Shown: positions 24,934-33,769, counted from the first letter of the stretch. The stretch: 64,000 bases of DNA from Saccharopolyspora aridisoli (GCF_004348445.1 NZ_SMKV01000004.1:62001-126000), one strand, 5' to 3'. Program-made: numbers and translations. The notes: generated from the sequence alone by a model not told the origin.

Positions 24934-26900
24934 CGGGTTCCTCCCAGGCGGGCGCGGCCCCGCCGGTCAACGGTGGCGCGCAGGTTGAGGGCGACGTCGG
25001 GCACTGCGGCGCCCTGCACGAAGCGGTGGTGCAGGACGGCGGTCGAGAGCAGGAGGACGAACGCCTGGTCCTCCTTGGTGCTGATCTCCGACGCCGGGGT
25101 CGCCATGATCTTGTTGACCAGCTTGCGGGCGAAGACCGGATCGATCGGTTCGATCCGGCTGAGCTCGCTCTCGGACAGCAGCAGCTCCAGGTAGCCCGGG
25201 CGCTGCTCCTTGAACGCGGCGCTGCCAGGGGCGCGGTACGGCTGCTTGGGACGGGTGACGCTGCGATCCGGCAGCACGGCGCGGAACGCGTCCTTGAGCA
25301 CCCGCTTCTCCTCGGATCCGTCGTCGAAACGCAGGTTCACCGCGCGCGCCGCGCGCACCACGTCCGGGTCCAGGAAGGGGCAGCGGTTCTCCACAGCGTG
25401 CGCCAGGCCCATCCGCTCTCCCTGAGTGGACAGCAGGTATCCGGCCAGGAGGGTCTTGTACTCCAGCCACTGGGCCTTCTGCGTCGCCGACAGAGCCGCG
25501 TAGCCGGGGGTGTCTCGCACCAGCGAGAGCAGATCGGCGAACGGGTCGGCCCGGTCCTTGAGCAGCCGGGTGGCGAATCGGCCGTTCTGGAACCGCATCT
25601 CGTGCGAGAACAGGCCGGGCATCCGCTCGGTGGCGAACTGCTCGAACAGCCCCAGCAGGTGCTTGCGGTGCGCGGAGCCGAAATGCGCCAATTCCGGGTT
25701 GAGCCCGGCCAGGCGGTCGAGGCACTGCTGCTCGGACAGCTCGCCCCACTCCGCGCGCAGCGTGGTCTCGCGGAACAGCGAATAGCCGAGGAAGGCCTCG
25801 TCGGCGCCCTCCCCGCTCAGGATCGTCTTGATGCCGGCGTCCCGGACGTGCCGGGACAGCAGGAACATCGGCACGAAGGCCGTGCGGAACGCGGGCGCTT
25901 CGGCGTGCTCGACCGCGTCCGGGAAGTGCGCGGCGATGTCCCCGCCGGTGATCTTCAGCGCGGAGTGCCGGGTGCCGAGGTGATCGGCGACGAGCTCCTG
26001 GTGGAGGGACTCGTCGAACTCGGCGTCCTCGAACGACACCGAGAAGGTGCGCACCTGGTGCGGCGAGAGCCGGGTCGCGAGCTGGGTGACGATCGAGGAA
26101 TCCAGGCCCCCGCTGAGGTAGACCCCGACCTCCACGTCGCTGCGCAGCCGCAGTTCCACGGCGCGGTGCAGGCTTTCCCGCACCAGCTCGACCGCCTCGT
26201 CCGCACTGCCCTCGAACGGCAGCGCGCCCACCGCCAGCGGCTCGTAGGTGCGCACCTCGCGGCGATCGCCCCGCACCACCATGTAGGCGCCCATCGGCAG
26301 CTGCCGCACGCCCTGGAACACCGACCGGTCCGGCAGCGGCGTCCAGGTCGCGAAGGTGGAGGCCAGTTCGCGCCCGTCCAGCTCGTAGCGGAATCCCGGC
26401 ACCGCACGGAACGCCTTGAGCTCCGAGGCGAACAGCAACTCCCCGGACCGATCGGCGTAGAACAGGGGCCGCTTGCCGAAGCGGTCGCGGGCCAGGAACA
26501 GCTCATCCGACTCAGCATCGCGGACCGCGAACGCGAAGGCCCCGTTGAACCGCCGCAGGCAGTCCGGGCCCCATTGGATCCAGGCCTGCAGCACGACCTC
26601 GGTGTCCGAGCGGGTGCGGAACGGCCGGCCCAGCGCGGCCAGCTCCGCGCGCAGCTCGACGTGGTTGTACAGCTCACCGTTGAAGCAGATCCAGAACCGC
26701 TCGGAGGGATCGGCGATCGGCTGAGAGCCGCTGTCGATGTCCACGATGGACAGCCGGGCGGTGCCCATCGCCACCCCGTCGTCGACGTAGTACCCGGCTT
26801 CGTCCGGTCCGCGGTGGTGGATCAACGCGAGCATCGAGGTCAGCACCTCTTCGGCCCGCCCGGTCAGCGCCGGAGCGGCGAACCCCGTTATTCCGCACAT
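24930..26900 (-). CDS. Asparagine-synthetase-like amidotransferase (AMT) for glutarimide starter formation
   Basis: The 656-residue protein has two halves. The N-terminal class II glutamine amidotransferase has catalytic Cys2 (MCGI) with HHRGPDE and NGELYNH; the C-terminal synthetase has the ATP-pyrophosphatase loop SGGLDSS at 263-269 and an SGEGADE loop. Alone it would read as AsnB. It is embedded between a discrete ACP (14 bp upstream) and the AT-less synthase (4 bp ATGA overlap), as in glutarimide clusters, where this enzyme amidates malonyl-ACP to malonamyl-ACP with glutamine and ATP. A GGGGAGGG site precedes the ATG. About 30 residues at the C-terminus are basic and of unclear role. A housekeeping asparagine synthetase is unlikely given the operon. 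Confidence 0.9.
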   Translation of the reverse strand: MCGITGFAAPALTGRAEEVLTSMLALIHHRGPDEAGYYVDDGVAMGTARLSIVDIDSGSQPIADPSERFWICFNGELYNHVELRAELAALGRPFRTRSDTEVVLQAWIQWGPDCLRRFNGAFAFAVRDAESDELFLARDRFGKRPLFYADRSGELLFASELKAFRAVPGFRYELDGRELASTFATWTPLPDRSVFQGVRQLPMGAYMVVRGDRREVRTYEPLAVGALPFEGSADEAVELVRESLHRAVELRLRSDVEVGVYLSGGLDSSIVTQLATRLSPHQVRTFSVSFEDAEFDESLHQELVADHLGTRHSALKITGGDIAAHFPDAVEHAEAPAFRTAFVPMFLLSRHVRDAGIKTILSGEGADEAFLGYSLFRETTLRAEWGELSEQQCLDRLAGLNPELAHFGSAHRKHLLGLFEQFATERMPGLFSHEMRFQNGRFATRLLKDRADPFADLLSLVRDTPGYAALSATQKAQWLEYKTLLAGYLLSTQGERMGLAHAVENRCPFLDPDVVRAARAVNLRFDDGSEEKRVLKDAFRAVLPDRSVTRPKQPYRAPGSAAFKEQRPGYLELLLSESELSRIEPIDPVFARKLVNKIMATPASEISTKEDQAFVLLLSTAVLHHRFVQGAAVPDVALNLRATVDRRGRARLGGTR

Positions 26901-26914
26901 GCTGGCCCTCCCCG

Positions 26915-27160
26915 TTACTGCCCGAGCTTCGCGGCGACGTACCCGTCGATGGACTCGAGCGAGACCAGGACGTTGGTGAGCATGTCCTCCTCGTCGACCT
27001 GCAACGCGAATTCCTGCTCCAGGAACGCCATCAGCTGCACGTAACCGAAGGAGTCCAGGACGCCGGTCTTGAACAGGTCGTCCTGCGGGGTCACGTCGGT
27101 GCCGAACTCGACGAGGAAGCGCTCCTCGATGAACTGCGTGATCTTCGTGGTGCGGTCCAC
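26915..27160 (-). CDS. Discrete acyl carrier protein (starter-unit ACP)
   Basis: This 81-residue acidic protein has the phosphopantetheine serine at Ser37 in VLDSFGYVQL, in the place of the usual DSL. The GTG start has AGGGAG upstream and begins 3 bp after the AT stop. In glutarimide pathways a free ACP carries malonyl, which the amidotransferase turns into malonamyl before transfer to KS1. Its place between the trans-AT and amidotransferase genes fits that job. The DSF wording and short length separate it from primary fatty-acid ACPs. Confidence 0.92.
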   Translation of the reverse strand: MDRTTKITQFIEERFLVEFGTDVTPQDDLFKTGVLDSFGYVQLMAFLEQEFALQVDEEDMLTNVLVSLESIDGYVAAKLGQ

Positions 27161-27163
27161 TGC

Positions 27164-28039
27164 TCACTCCCTGCTCTCGGTGGTGGCGACCGGAGTCGCT
27201 TGGCGGATGCGGGTGACCATGCGCTGCACGGCCTGGCCGCCGATCTCCTGGTATTCCAGATCCGCGTCCGCGGACAGCAGGTGCCGGACGCTGTCGGTCC
27301 AGCGCACCGGCGACACCAGCTGCTGGCCCAGCGCCTCGACCAGGCCGTCCGGCCGGTGCGGGCGTCCGGTCGTGTTCGCGATGACCGGGGTGTGCGGGGT
27401 GTCGAAGGTGAAGCCCCGCAGGAACTCCTCGAACTCCGCGCGGGCCGGAGCCATGTAGCGGGAGTGGAACGGGGCGCTGACCCGCAGCGGCGCGAACCGC
27501 ACGTCGTGCTCGCGGAGCGCGGCGTGCGCGGCCCGCAGCACCTCGTCGGGTGCGGCGATCACCAGCTGCTGATCGGTGTTGTACGCGGCTATGTCCACAC
27601 CGGACACGTCGTGCTCGGCGAAGATCTCCCGCAGCCGGGGCTCCGGGGTGTCCATCACCGCGGTCATGGCGCCACCGGACGCGGCGTCCATCAACTCGGC
27701 GCGCTTGGCGACCAGCCGCAGCCCGGTCTCGAAATCGAAGGCACCGACGGCCAGCAGCGCGTTGTACTCGCCCAGGCTGTGGCCGAGGTAGTAGTCCGCC
27801 CGTCGCTGCTCGTGGTGCTCGCGCTCGAAGGTGTGCAGCGCGTTGACGACGAACAGCGCGGGCTGGGTGTAGAGCGTCCGCCCGAGCACCCCGTCCGGAT
27901 CGTCGCGGCACAGCGCCGCCAAGTCGTAGCCCAGCACACCGGCGGCGAACCGGGTCAGTCCCGGGTACCGCCAGAACAGGTCGTCCCCCATTCCTCGGAA
28001 CTGGGCACCTTGCCCGGGAAAGAGCAGTGCAAATACCAT
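27164..28039 (-). CDS. Trans-acting malonyl-CoA acyltransferase
   Basis: This 291-residue FabD-like AT has FPGQGAQ at the N-terminus, the nucleophile Ser88 in GHSLGEY and the catalytic His192 in SAPFHS. Serine followed by Leu-Gly, with the PFH motif, is of the malonyl-selective type. The AT must serve all five modules and the free ACP of the AT-less synthase. I chose the ATG at 28039 because GAGGG lies just upstream; an ATG at 28066 has no ribosome binding site. It is the first gene of the operon, so the operon promoter should lie in 28040-28660. Confidence 0.94.
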   Translation of the reverse strand: MVFALLFPGQGAQFRGMGDDLFWRYPGLTRFAAGVLGYDLAALCRDDPDGVLGRTLYTQPALFVVNALHTFEREHHEQRRADYYLGHSLGEYNALLAVGAFDFETGLRLVAKRAELMDAASGGAMTAVMDTPEPRLREIFAEHDVSGVDIAAYNTDQQLVIAAPDEVLRAAHAALREHDVRFAPLRVSAPFHSRYMAPARAEFEEFLRGFTFDTPHTPVIANTTGRPHRPDGLVEALGQQLVSPVRWTDSVRHLLSADADLEYQEIGGQAVQRMVTRIRQATPVATTESRE

Positions 28040-28660
28040 ACTTACCCTCAACTCGGGAATTACCATTTAACGAAAAGACCGCCAGAAACACTCCTGCGTG
28101 CTCCGCGAACCCCACTAGAACAACGCGCGGAACAGCCCGGCCCAGCACACTGCGGACTTCCGGTGCCGAGCCGTGGAAACACGAGAACAGGCAGACGCGC
28201 GACCACGCTCTGCAACGAATGGGTCGAATCGCTCGAGTTCAATGTTAGATGATCAAGCTCTGCAATCAACCTAGAGTAACCGGACAACTCCGCGCAAGAG
28301 CTCCTCATGTGGCCAGCGACACGGCCCCGCGCGGCGGACTCTGACAATTTCCCTAGCCGACAACTGATTAGGAGGCGACCCGCTCACACCCGGACGGCAA
28401 TTCATCTCCGGTAGCCCCGAATCGGCCCCCGCATAGCACCGCCGCAATTCCACGCACAACGTCCGAACGGCTGATCCGAGAATACCAGACCCCGCCGGCC
28501 ATCCACACCCGAGAACCGACTAGCCACGATGGACACACCGACGCCATTACCGTCGGGGAAATCGACAGCGCCTTGTACAGTTCCGGTGCGATTTCTTCCG
28601 AACGGAAAATCCACGAGGTTCAAGCCCCCTCGGGCGCGCATCTACGGCTGAGATGAGACT
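28040..28660. promoter_or_regulatory. Non-coding leader region upstream of the polyketide operon
   Basis: This is about 620 bp with no convincing gene on either strand and a visibly lower GC content than the operon. It must hold the promoter for the AT-ACP-AMT-PKS operon on the minus strand. I could not pick a single convincing -35/-10 pair. No pathway-specific regulator, resistance gene or exporter lies on this side of the operon. Confidence 0.5.
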
Positions 28661-28757
28661 GCGGTCTCGCCTCAGCGTGCGGTCGTGCTGGATCCAGGAC
28701 TTCCCAGCTCACGAGCATTCGAGGCGGTTCTCGTCGTTGCGGGCCTCGTGAGAGCGC

Positions 28758-28787
28758 CTGCCGGTGTACTCGTCAGCACACCGGCAG
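28758..28787 (-). terminator. Hairpin downstream of the alpha/beta-hydrolase-like gene
   Basis: Ten-base arms CTGCCGGTGT / ACACCGGCAG are separated by a 10-base loop, about 85 bp after the stop of the gene at 28874. No strong T tract follows; a second, weaker dyad lies near 28818-28840. It probably ends minus-strand transcription before the polyketide operon leader. Confidence 0.5.
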
Positions 28788-28873
28788 AGACAGCTGTGCA
28801 CCAGTGGGCAGCGCTTCCGTTACCGCCGCTTTTGACGGTACCGCTTTCGTTCAGACGTTTCTTCCGCCTCGGG

Positions 28874-29713
28874 TCAGAGGGCCAGCATGGCCTTGGCCAC
28901 CTCCTCTGCTGCCACGTCGGGGATCGCCGTTGAGGCGTGTTCGAGTGCGAGGAGTCGTGCGCCGGGGATCTCCCGTGCGAGCGCTTCGCCGTTGCCGATC
29001 GGGAAGAACGGGTCGCGGCGACCGTGCACCACCAGCGTCGGCAGCGTGAGCTCGGGGAGCCGCTCGCGCCAGCGCGGCGCGCAGTCGAGCCTGGCGAACA
29101 CCATGCCCAGCTGATTGGCCATCTGCACCGCGGGCAGCGTGCCCGGCGTGCGGTCCCACGCGCGCTCGGCGACCGCCCGGGCTGCTGCGGGGTCGTTGCC
29201 GAGGATCTCCGCGCCTTCGGCGAGGTACGCCGCCACCGCGTCCCGGTCGGACCAGTCGGGCATGGGACGCGAGAACAGCCGGTCCATCGTCGCCGCGTCG
29301 TGGTCGGGCAGGTCGTCGTCGACCGGGCCTGGGGCGACAGGCCGCGTTCCGGCGAGGGTGAGCGCCGAGAACGCCTCCGGGTGGTCGAGCGCGGCGACCT
29401 GGGCGACCATCCCGCCCACACCGATGCCCGCCAAATGCGCCGGCCGATCATCGAGCTCGCGGGCGAGCGCTGCGGCATCGGCTGCGAGATCGCGCAGCGA
29501 ATAGGCCGGCGCCTCGGGATCGACGGTGGTCGAGGAGCCGGAATCACGCAGGTCGTAGCGCACGACATGACGCCCGCCGCGCGCGACGGACTCGCAGAGC
29601 GAGTCGGGCCACGAGAGCATGGTCGTGCCACCCGCGCACAGAACGAGCGGCGCCTCCACGTCGCCGAAGTGCGCGACGCCAAGCACCACACCATTCGCCT
29701 CGACAGTCCTCAT
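28874..29713 (-). CDS. Alpha/beta-hydrolase-fold protein with nucleophile serine replaced by glycine
   Basis: The 279-residue protein is of the RdmC/esterase-like alpha/beta hydrolase type: an LCAGGT oxyanion region, HVVRYDLRDSG, the nucleophile-elbow region AGIGVGGMVAQ, HGRRDPFFP with the acid residue, and LEHAS near the C-terminus. Family members usually read G-x-S-x-G at the elbow. Here residue 98 is Gly (codon GGT, one base from the Ser codon AGT), so classical serine hydrolysis is not expected. The ATG at 29713 has GGAGGGTGGG upstream. It is monocistronic between two non-coding stretches. It may be a non-hydrolytic member of the fold or a recently inactivated enzyme. No link to the polyketide pathway can be shown. 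Confidence 0.75.
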   Translation of the reverse strand: MRTVEANGVVLGVAHFGDVEAPLVLCAGGTTMLSWPDSLCESVARGGRHVVRYDLRDSGSSTTVDPEAPAYSLRDLAADAAALARELDDRPAHLAGIGVGGMVAQVAALDHPEAFSALTLAGTRPVAPGPVDDDLPDHDAATMDRLFSRPMPDWSDRDAVAAYLAEGAEILGNDPAAARAVAERAWDRTPGTLPAVQMANQLGMVFARLDCAPRWRERLPELTLPTLVVHGRRDPFFPIGNGEALAREIPGARLLALEHASTAIPDVAAEEVAKAMLAL

Positions 29714-30536
29714 CACACCCACCCTCCAGGGTTGTGCTCGGTCGCACCAGGAACACCAGCGTCGTCGCGCCGAACGATCACGACACCGCCCGCGCCTTCT
29801 CAGGGATCGACTTCCAGCGAGGCGAGAACTCATCGCGCTTCCCCACCCGCGGTTTCCGGTGAGCGCCGGTTGATCAGGAGCTTTTGGCGCAGCTTCCGCT
29901 CGGGGCCCAACCTGGGTCGACCACGTCTGTTCCGCGACCACCTACGCCGCCGCTTTGCAACACCACGCCTACGCCGAGGAGCAGGGGCAGGGGCCACAAC
30001 GTTCGACTGGACGACACCGCTGCCCGCACCACGCGACAAACACCTCCCGACACGCCCCGCACGCGCCGACGCACACTCAACGCGAGAACAGCCGTGCGAA
30101 CTGCACGGGAGTTTCGGTCTGCGAGGCGGTTCTGGAGTTCTCGCGCGGCCGCGGTGGCCATTCGGCCATGTGAGAGACACCGCTTTCGTCCATGTCATGG
30201 GTCAACACCTCGATCCCGACAATGCGGTCGACCTCGGCGGCCAGTTGATTCATTTCCGGTCGCGCGGTCCCACGTGCGCGTGCTCCCGCCCCCCTCGGGG
30301 GCACACCGCAGGCGCGATCGGAATGGCCCGGCGTGCCCCGCCACGGGGTATCGCCATCTACCCGCCACCGGTGGCGTGCCGGGTCGGTGATTCGTCCGGG
30401 AGTGGTTTCCTTCGTCGCCGATCCGGGACGGACCACGTTAGATGGGAGGGTTTACTGGGCGCGCCACCCGCTACGCACAGCCAGCACCCCACGAGTGGAC
30501 AGGGCTAGTAGCAGCGCAGTTGAACACCGCTCCGCA
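29714..30536. other. 823 bp without a supportable gene
   Basis: Open frames exist on both strands, but their translations are Arg/Pro/Ala-rich and resemble no family. One minus-strand frame (30077-30436) has a less biased stretch around MNQLAAEVDRIVGIEVL that might be a gene fragment, but I cannot name it. It may be decayed DNA. Confidence 0.4.
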
Positions 30537-30917
30537 TCAGAAGTAGGGCGTCGTGATGAGTTCCAGGTAGTTTCCGGCGGGGTCGAGGAAGTACACCCCG
30601 CGTCCGCCGTGCCCGGTGTTCGTCTCGCCGGGGCGGGTGCGCTGTGGGTCGGCCCAGTGTTCGCGTTCCCGCGTTCGAAGCAAATCTACGGCGCGATCGA
30701 AGTGGTCGTCGGTGCACAGGAAGGCGAGATGCACGGGCGAGATCTCCCACGGAGGCGGAGGAGTCGCGAACTGCAGCATGACTCCGCCGGAGAGCAGGAC
30801 GTTGCGGAAAACGCCCCAGGAATGAGTGTGTTCCGCCTCGAGGACGTCGACGTAGAATTGAGCGGACTCGTGCGGGTCCGCAGCGGCGATGATGGTGTGA
30901 TTGAAATGCGCTGCCAT
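30537..30917 (-). CDS. VOC (glyoxalase/bleomycin-resistance-type) superfamily protein
   Basis: The 126-residue protein has paired beta-alpha-beta-beta-beta repeats: HFNHTIIAAADPHESAQFY with a metal-type His at the first strand, LEAEHTHSWG, HLAFLCTDDHFDRAVDLL, and the typical C-terminal GVYFLDPAGNYLELIT. His and Glu ligands in the expected strands suggest a metal-dependent dioxygenase, lyase or binding protein. The ATG at 30917 has AAAGG upstream. The gene stands alone with 170 bp of leader and no partner, so the substrate is unknown. Confidence 0.85.
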   Translation of the reverse strand: MAAHFNHTIIAAADPHESAQFYVDVLEAEHTHSWGVFRNVLLSGGVMLQFATPPPPWEISPVHLAFLCTDDHFDRAVDLLRTREREHWADPQRTRPGETNTGHGGRGVYFLDPAGNYLELITTPYF

Positions 30918-31085
30918 AAGAAGCCTTTCAGATGAAGGAGCAGATTGATCGCGAGGACTTCATCCGATTCGGAGGCGCTCGCTCGCGCCTCACACAGCTC
31001 AACGGTCGACCGGCGATCCGATCCGTGAGCGGCTGTCAGCCTGTCCGGTCATCGTTGCGATTGTAGCAACACGTGCGACGGGTTC

Positions 31086-31560
31086 TCACACTGGCGTTCC
31101 GGACCGAATTATGCACGTCGACGGGAGTTTAGCTTGATTTTTTGCGTCGCGATGCACGGGAAGTGCCAAGGCGAGCGCTGCGACCGCGGCCAGCGCGCAG
31201 GCGATCAGCAGGAAGGCGTGGGCGTAGTCCGCGACGAGCTCCGGCGCGGTTCGACCAGTACTCGTGGTGGTGGAGACCAGCACGGCCAGGCCGAGCACGC
31301 CGCCGACCTGCTTGGTGGTGTTCATCAGCCCGGACGCGGCTCCCGCGTCTCGGTCGTCAACGCCCGAGGTCACCACGGCGGTCAACGGTGTGTTGAGCAG
31401 GCCACCGCGAGCGAGATCAGGACCGCCGGTCCGAAGATGACGGAGACGTAGTGCCCACCCGCCCCTGCCGCGCTCTGCCACAGGAATCCGACCGACGCGA
31501 CCAGTGCACCCACGCTGATCAGCCATCGGGCGTGGACTCGCTGCATCACTGAGGTGGGTG
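31086..31560 (-). pseudogene. Remnant of an MFS (DHA2/EmrB-like) drug transporter, truncated and frameshifted
   Basis: Two minus-strand frames together read as the C-terminal third of a 14-TM MFS efflux pump. The first (about 31560-31400) runs RVHARWLISVGALVASVGFLWQ to GPAVLISLAVA. The second (about 31410-31134) runs GGLLNTPLTAVVTSGV, the family motif DRDAGAASGLMNTTKQVGGVLG, and two more TM segments. The join near 31400-31410 is a single-base frame slip. The N-terminal two thirds of the gene are absent; upstream DNA does not encode it in any frame. It is therefore a dead gene, not a small transporter. Confidence 0.8.
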
Positions 31561-31691
31561 TCCCGCCGTCCCACCGGAACGCAACCTGGGACACCGAACG
31601 CGACATGGGCACTCGACCCCCTAACTGGGCAAATGACCCACTCTCGCTGACCGGCGAGATGTACTACTATTGGGGCGATTGACTTCCCCAG

Positions 31692-32222
31692 GTGGGAAGC
31701 CCGATCTCGCACTCGCAGAACTTCAACATGCCCACGCTGACGAATGATCGAACCAGCTCGGCTCCCTGCCCCAACGCGAACCCCACATGGTGGTACGCCG
31801 AGTTCAACGCGGTCGTCGAGCCTGTCAGAGGGGGCGAAACTCTCCCCCTGTCGCTCACATCGTCCGAGGCCGAGCTCAATTGTGGTCCATCATAGAGCGA
31901 TGGACGTACTTTTGACGATCGCAACGTATGTGAGCGGCTGGACACCCCCACGTTCATGGTCGAGCTGTGGTCGTGGTCTATCGACTCCAAGGGCGACGCA
32001 ATGGCCTTCCAAATGACTTCCCGACTGCTGCGAGGCTGTGATGCACGAGAGGCCCTGGCCTGGTGCGACAAGAACAAGCCGAGTCCGGGCAGCTTCGTTC
32101 TGTTCGCAGGCGTCTGGACGACCCTCGGCTACTTCAAGGGCCTGTGGCTCGCAGGACGGGCGCCGGGGGAGAACGAGCAGTCGGTGACCTCATCGGCGGC
32201 CGCATATACGCCCCCGGCCTAG
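31692..32222 (+). pseudogene. Hypothetical gene interrupted by an in-frame TAG, or a short hypothetical protein from 31956
   Basis: The frame beginning with ATG at 31692 runs 67 codons to a TAG at 31893-31895, then continues open in the same frame to 32222. The second part has balanced composition (FMVELWSWSIDSKGDAMAFQM, ALAWCDKNKPSPGSF, VLFAGVWTTLGYFKGLWLAG) unlike the biased shadow frames nearby, so it was probably once coding. An ATG at 31956 would give an 88-residue protein, but I see no good ribosome binding site. I do not recognise the family. Confidence 0.4.
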
Positions 32223-32653
32223 CGCACTGCCCATGATCTGACGGATCATGAGATCCCGCTGCGTCGTTTCCGTAACATGCCGCAGATAGCAGCTCTCACA
32301 ATGTCGCGCATTTGCCCCATGGAAACCGTGGTGAACGCCCGCTCGAGCGCTTGCCGCGGTCCTTCTCCTCCGGCACCGGGTCATTCCATGGGCATTGCCA
32401 CGCAGCAGCAGCTGTAGTGGACGGCGGCGTTTTTGAACGGTCTCACCCAAGCGGCACACCACCCACCAGCCTTTCTCGTCGCGCCGTCGCGCCACGCGCA
32501 CGGCAACGGCGTGACTGCCAGCGCCTTCTGCGCCGCGGACTGGGAGTTGCAGCCCTCGTTCGGACACAGCCGTCGTGCTGGGGAGCTCGGTTGTCGCCCG
32601 GGCGAGGTATTGAGTAGAAGTACCTAAGGACTTGTGGCTGCGGTGATGCTGTA
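32223..32653. other. Intergenic stretch with a short inverted repeat
   Basis: No gene is supportable. An inverted repeat CATGATC / GATCATG (7-base arms, 5-base spacer, 32232-32250) lies just after the preceding open frame and could be an operator or a weak stem. The rest contains only Arg/Ala/Pro-biased shadow frames. Confidence 0.4.
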
Positions 32654-33646
32654 ATGCCGTCGATGAGCAACTCGCAGCGGCTTTCCTCGGAGCAACGCGC
32701 ACGCCTGGATCGGTTGGGCGAACAGGGCGTCCTCTCCCGTGAGCAGGTGGCAGCCGTCCTCGACGAGCTCGACCGCGAGCGGGGTGCGGCCTGGGGCTCG
32801 CGCACCGCCGTGTGGGAGGTGCTCGGTTACATCGGCGGTGCGCTGGTCCTCGGTGGTGCCGTTCTGCTGGTGGGGATGTACTGGGAAAACTTGGCAGTCC
32901 CCGCGCGCGTTGCCCTGCTGGTCGCCGCGACCCTCGCCTTGGTTGGCGCCGGACTGGTCATGGCCGGTGGGCCGCGTGCGCTACGAGCGTTCGGCGGCGA
33001 AGCCGAACCGTCTGCGCGCAGCCGGATCGTGTCCGCCCTGGTCGCCTTGGCTTCCTGCACGGCTGCGCTCGCCGTCGCAAGCGGGGTCGACGTGCTCGAG
33101 TCGTTGGCGGCCTCGGTCACCGGTTTGCTGGTCGCCTCGCTCGGATACGTTGTGGTGGGCGGACTTCCCGTTCTGCTGGTGGCCGTCGGGTTCAGCGTCG
33201 GCGTGGTGGCGGCCGCGGTTGCCGAATGGTTCGACAGCTCGTCACCGGCCCACACGACGGGCTTGGTGGCACTGGGCACCGTGTGGACCGCACTCGCTGT
33301 TCTTGGCGTGGTGCGTCACCGCCGCCCGGTCCTCGGGGCGGGTGTGCTGATCGCCCTGGCCGGGGCGCAGTACGCGGTGGGCCTGAACCAGTCGTGGGTG
33401 GGTTACGGGTTGACCCTGTTGATCGGGTTGCTCTGCTTCGGCGGCTACCTGGTCGAGCGGGCCGTGGTGCTGCTGGCGCTGGGCGTGCTCGCCGTGACAG
33501 TGGCGGTGCCCGAAGCGGTCTGGGACTGGACGGGTGGTGCGCTCGGCGGGCCGGTCGTGGTGCTGCTGGTGGGGGTGGTGTTCCTCGCGGCCTCGGCGCT
33601 GGGTCTTCGCCTGCGAAGGCGAGCACCCGCGTCTGATCAGCGCTGA
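32654..33646 (+). CDS. DUF2157-like multi-spanning membrane protein
   Basis: This 330-residue protein starts with a soluble helical segment of about 50 residues (RLDRLGEQGVLSREQVAAVL). About ten hydrophobic segments follow, in pairs, beginning at VWEVLGYIGGALVLGGAVLLVG and ending before an Arg-rich tail (LRLRRRAPAS). The N-terminal helix plus TM bundle is the DUF2157 arrangement, whose function is unknown. An ATG at 32663 is an alternative start; neither has a clear Shine-Dalgarno. The gene is monocistronic. Confidence 0.72.
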   Translation: MPSMSNSQRLSSEQRARLDRLGEQGVLSREQVAAVLDELDRERGAAWGSRTAVWEVLGYIGGALVLGGAVLLVGMYWENLAVPARVALLVAATLALVGAGLVMAGGPRALRAFGGEAEPSARSRIVSALVALASCTAALAVASGVDVLESLAASVTGLLVASLGYVVVGGLPVLLVAVGFSVGVVAAAVAEWFDSSSPAHTTGLVALGTVWTALAVLGVVRHRRPVLGAGVLIALAGAQYAVGLNQSWVGYGLTLLIGLLCFGGYLVERAVVLLALGVLAVTVAVPEAVWDWTGGALGGPVVVLLVGVVFLAASALGLRLRRRAPASDQR

Positions 33647-33684
33647 AGCAGGCCGAATCCGCGTGCACGCTGCTGTGCGCGTTC

Positions 33685-33734
33685 ATGTGGCACACGCACA
33701 TGGATCACGTGATGTTTGTGTGTTGGCACCACAT
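33685..33734. promoter_or_regulatory. Dyad-symmetric operator candidate upstream of the SDR/MHS operon
   Basis: A perfect 10-base palindrome ATCACGTGAT (33704-33713) is flanked by outer arms ATGTGG (33685-33690) and CCACAT (33729-33734), with ACAC/GTGT elements inside them. It lies 36 bp upstream of the ATG at 33770. It is a plausible binding site for the GAF/CdaR regulator encoded at 36002, or for an unlinked factor. Confidence 0.5.
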
Positions 33735-33769
33735 GCCATCCCTCGGACAGGCGTCCTACCTTGTCCGTC

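Noticed and set aside
24930-26900. Primary-metabolism asparagine synthetase
   Set aside because: It is translationally coupled to the polyketide synthase and next to a discrete ACP, the standard setting of the glutarimide amidotransferase.
24930-28148. A single 1072-codon minus frame that would fuse the AT region to the amidotransferase
   Set aside because: The part before MCGI is out of frame with the real AT and ACP genes. A Class II amidotransferase needs Cys2 at the N-terminus, and a GGGGAGGG site precedes the ATG at 26900.
29714-30536. Several 60-170 codon open frames on both strands
   Set aside because: Composition bias, no ribosome binding sites and no recognisable family.
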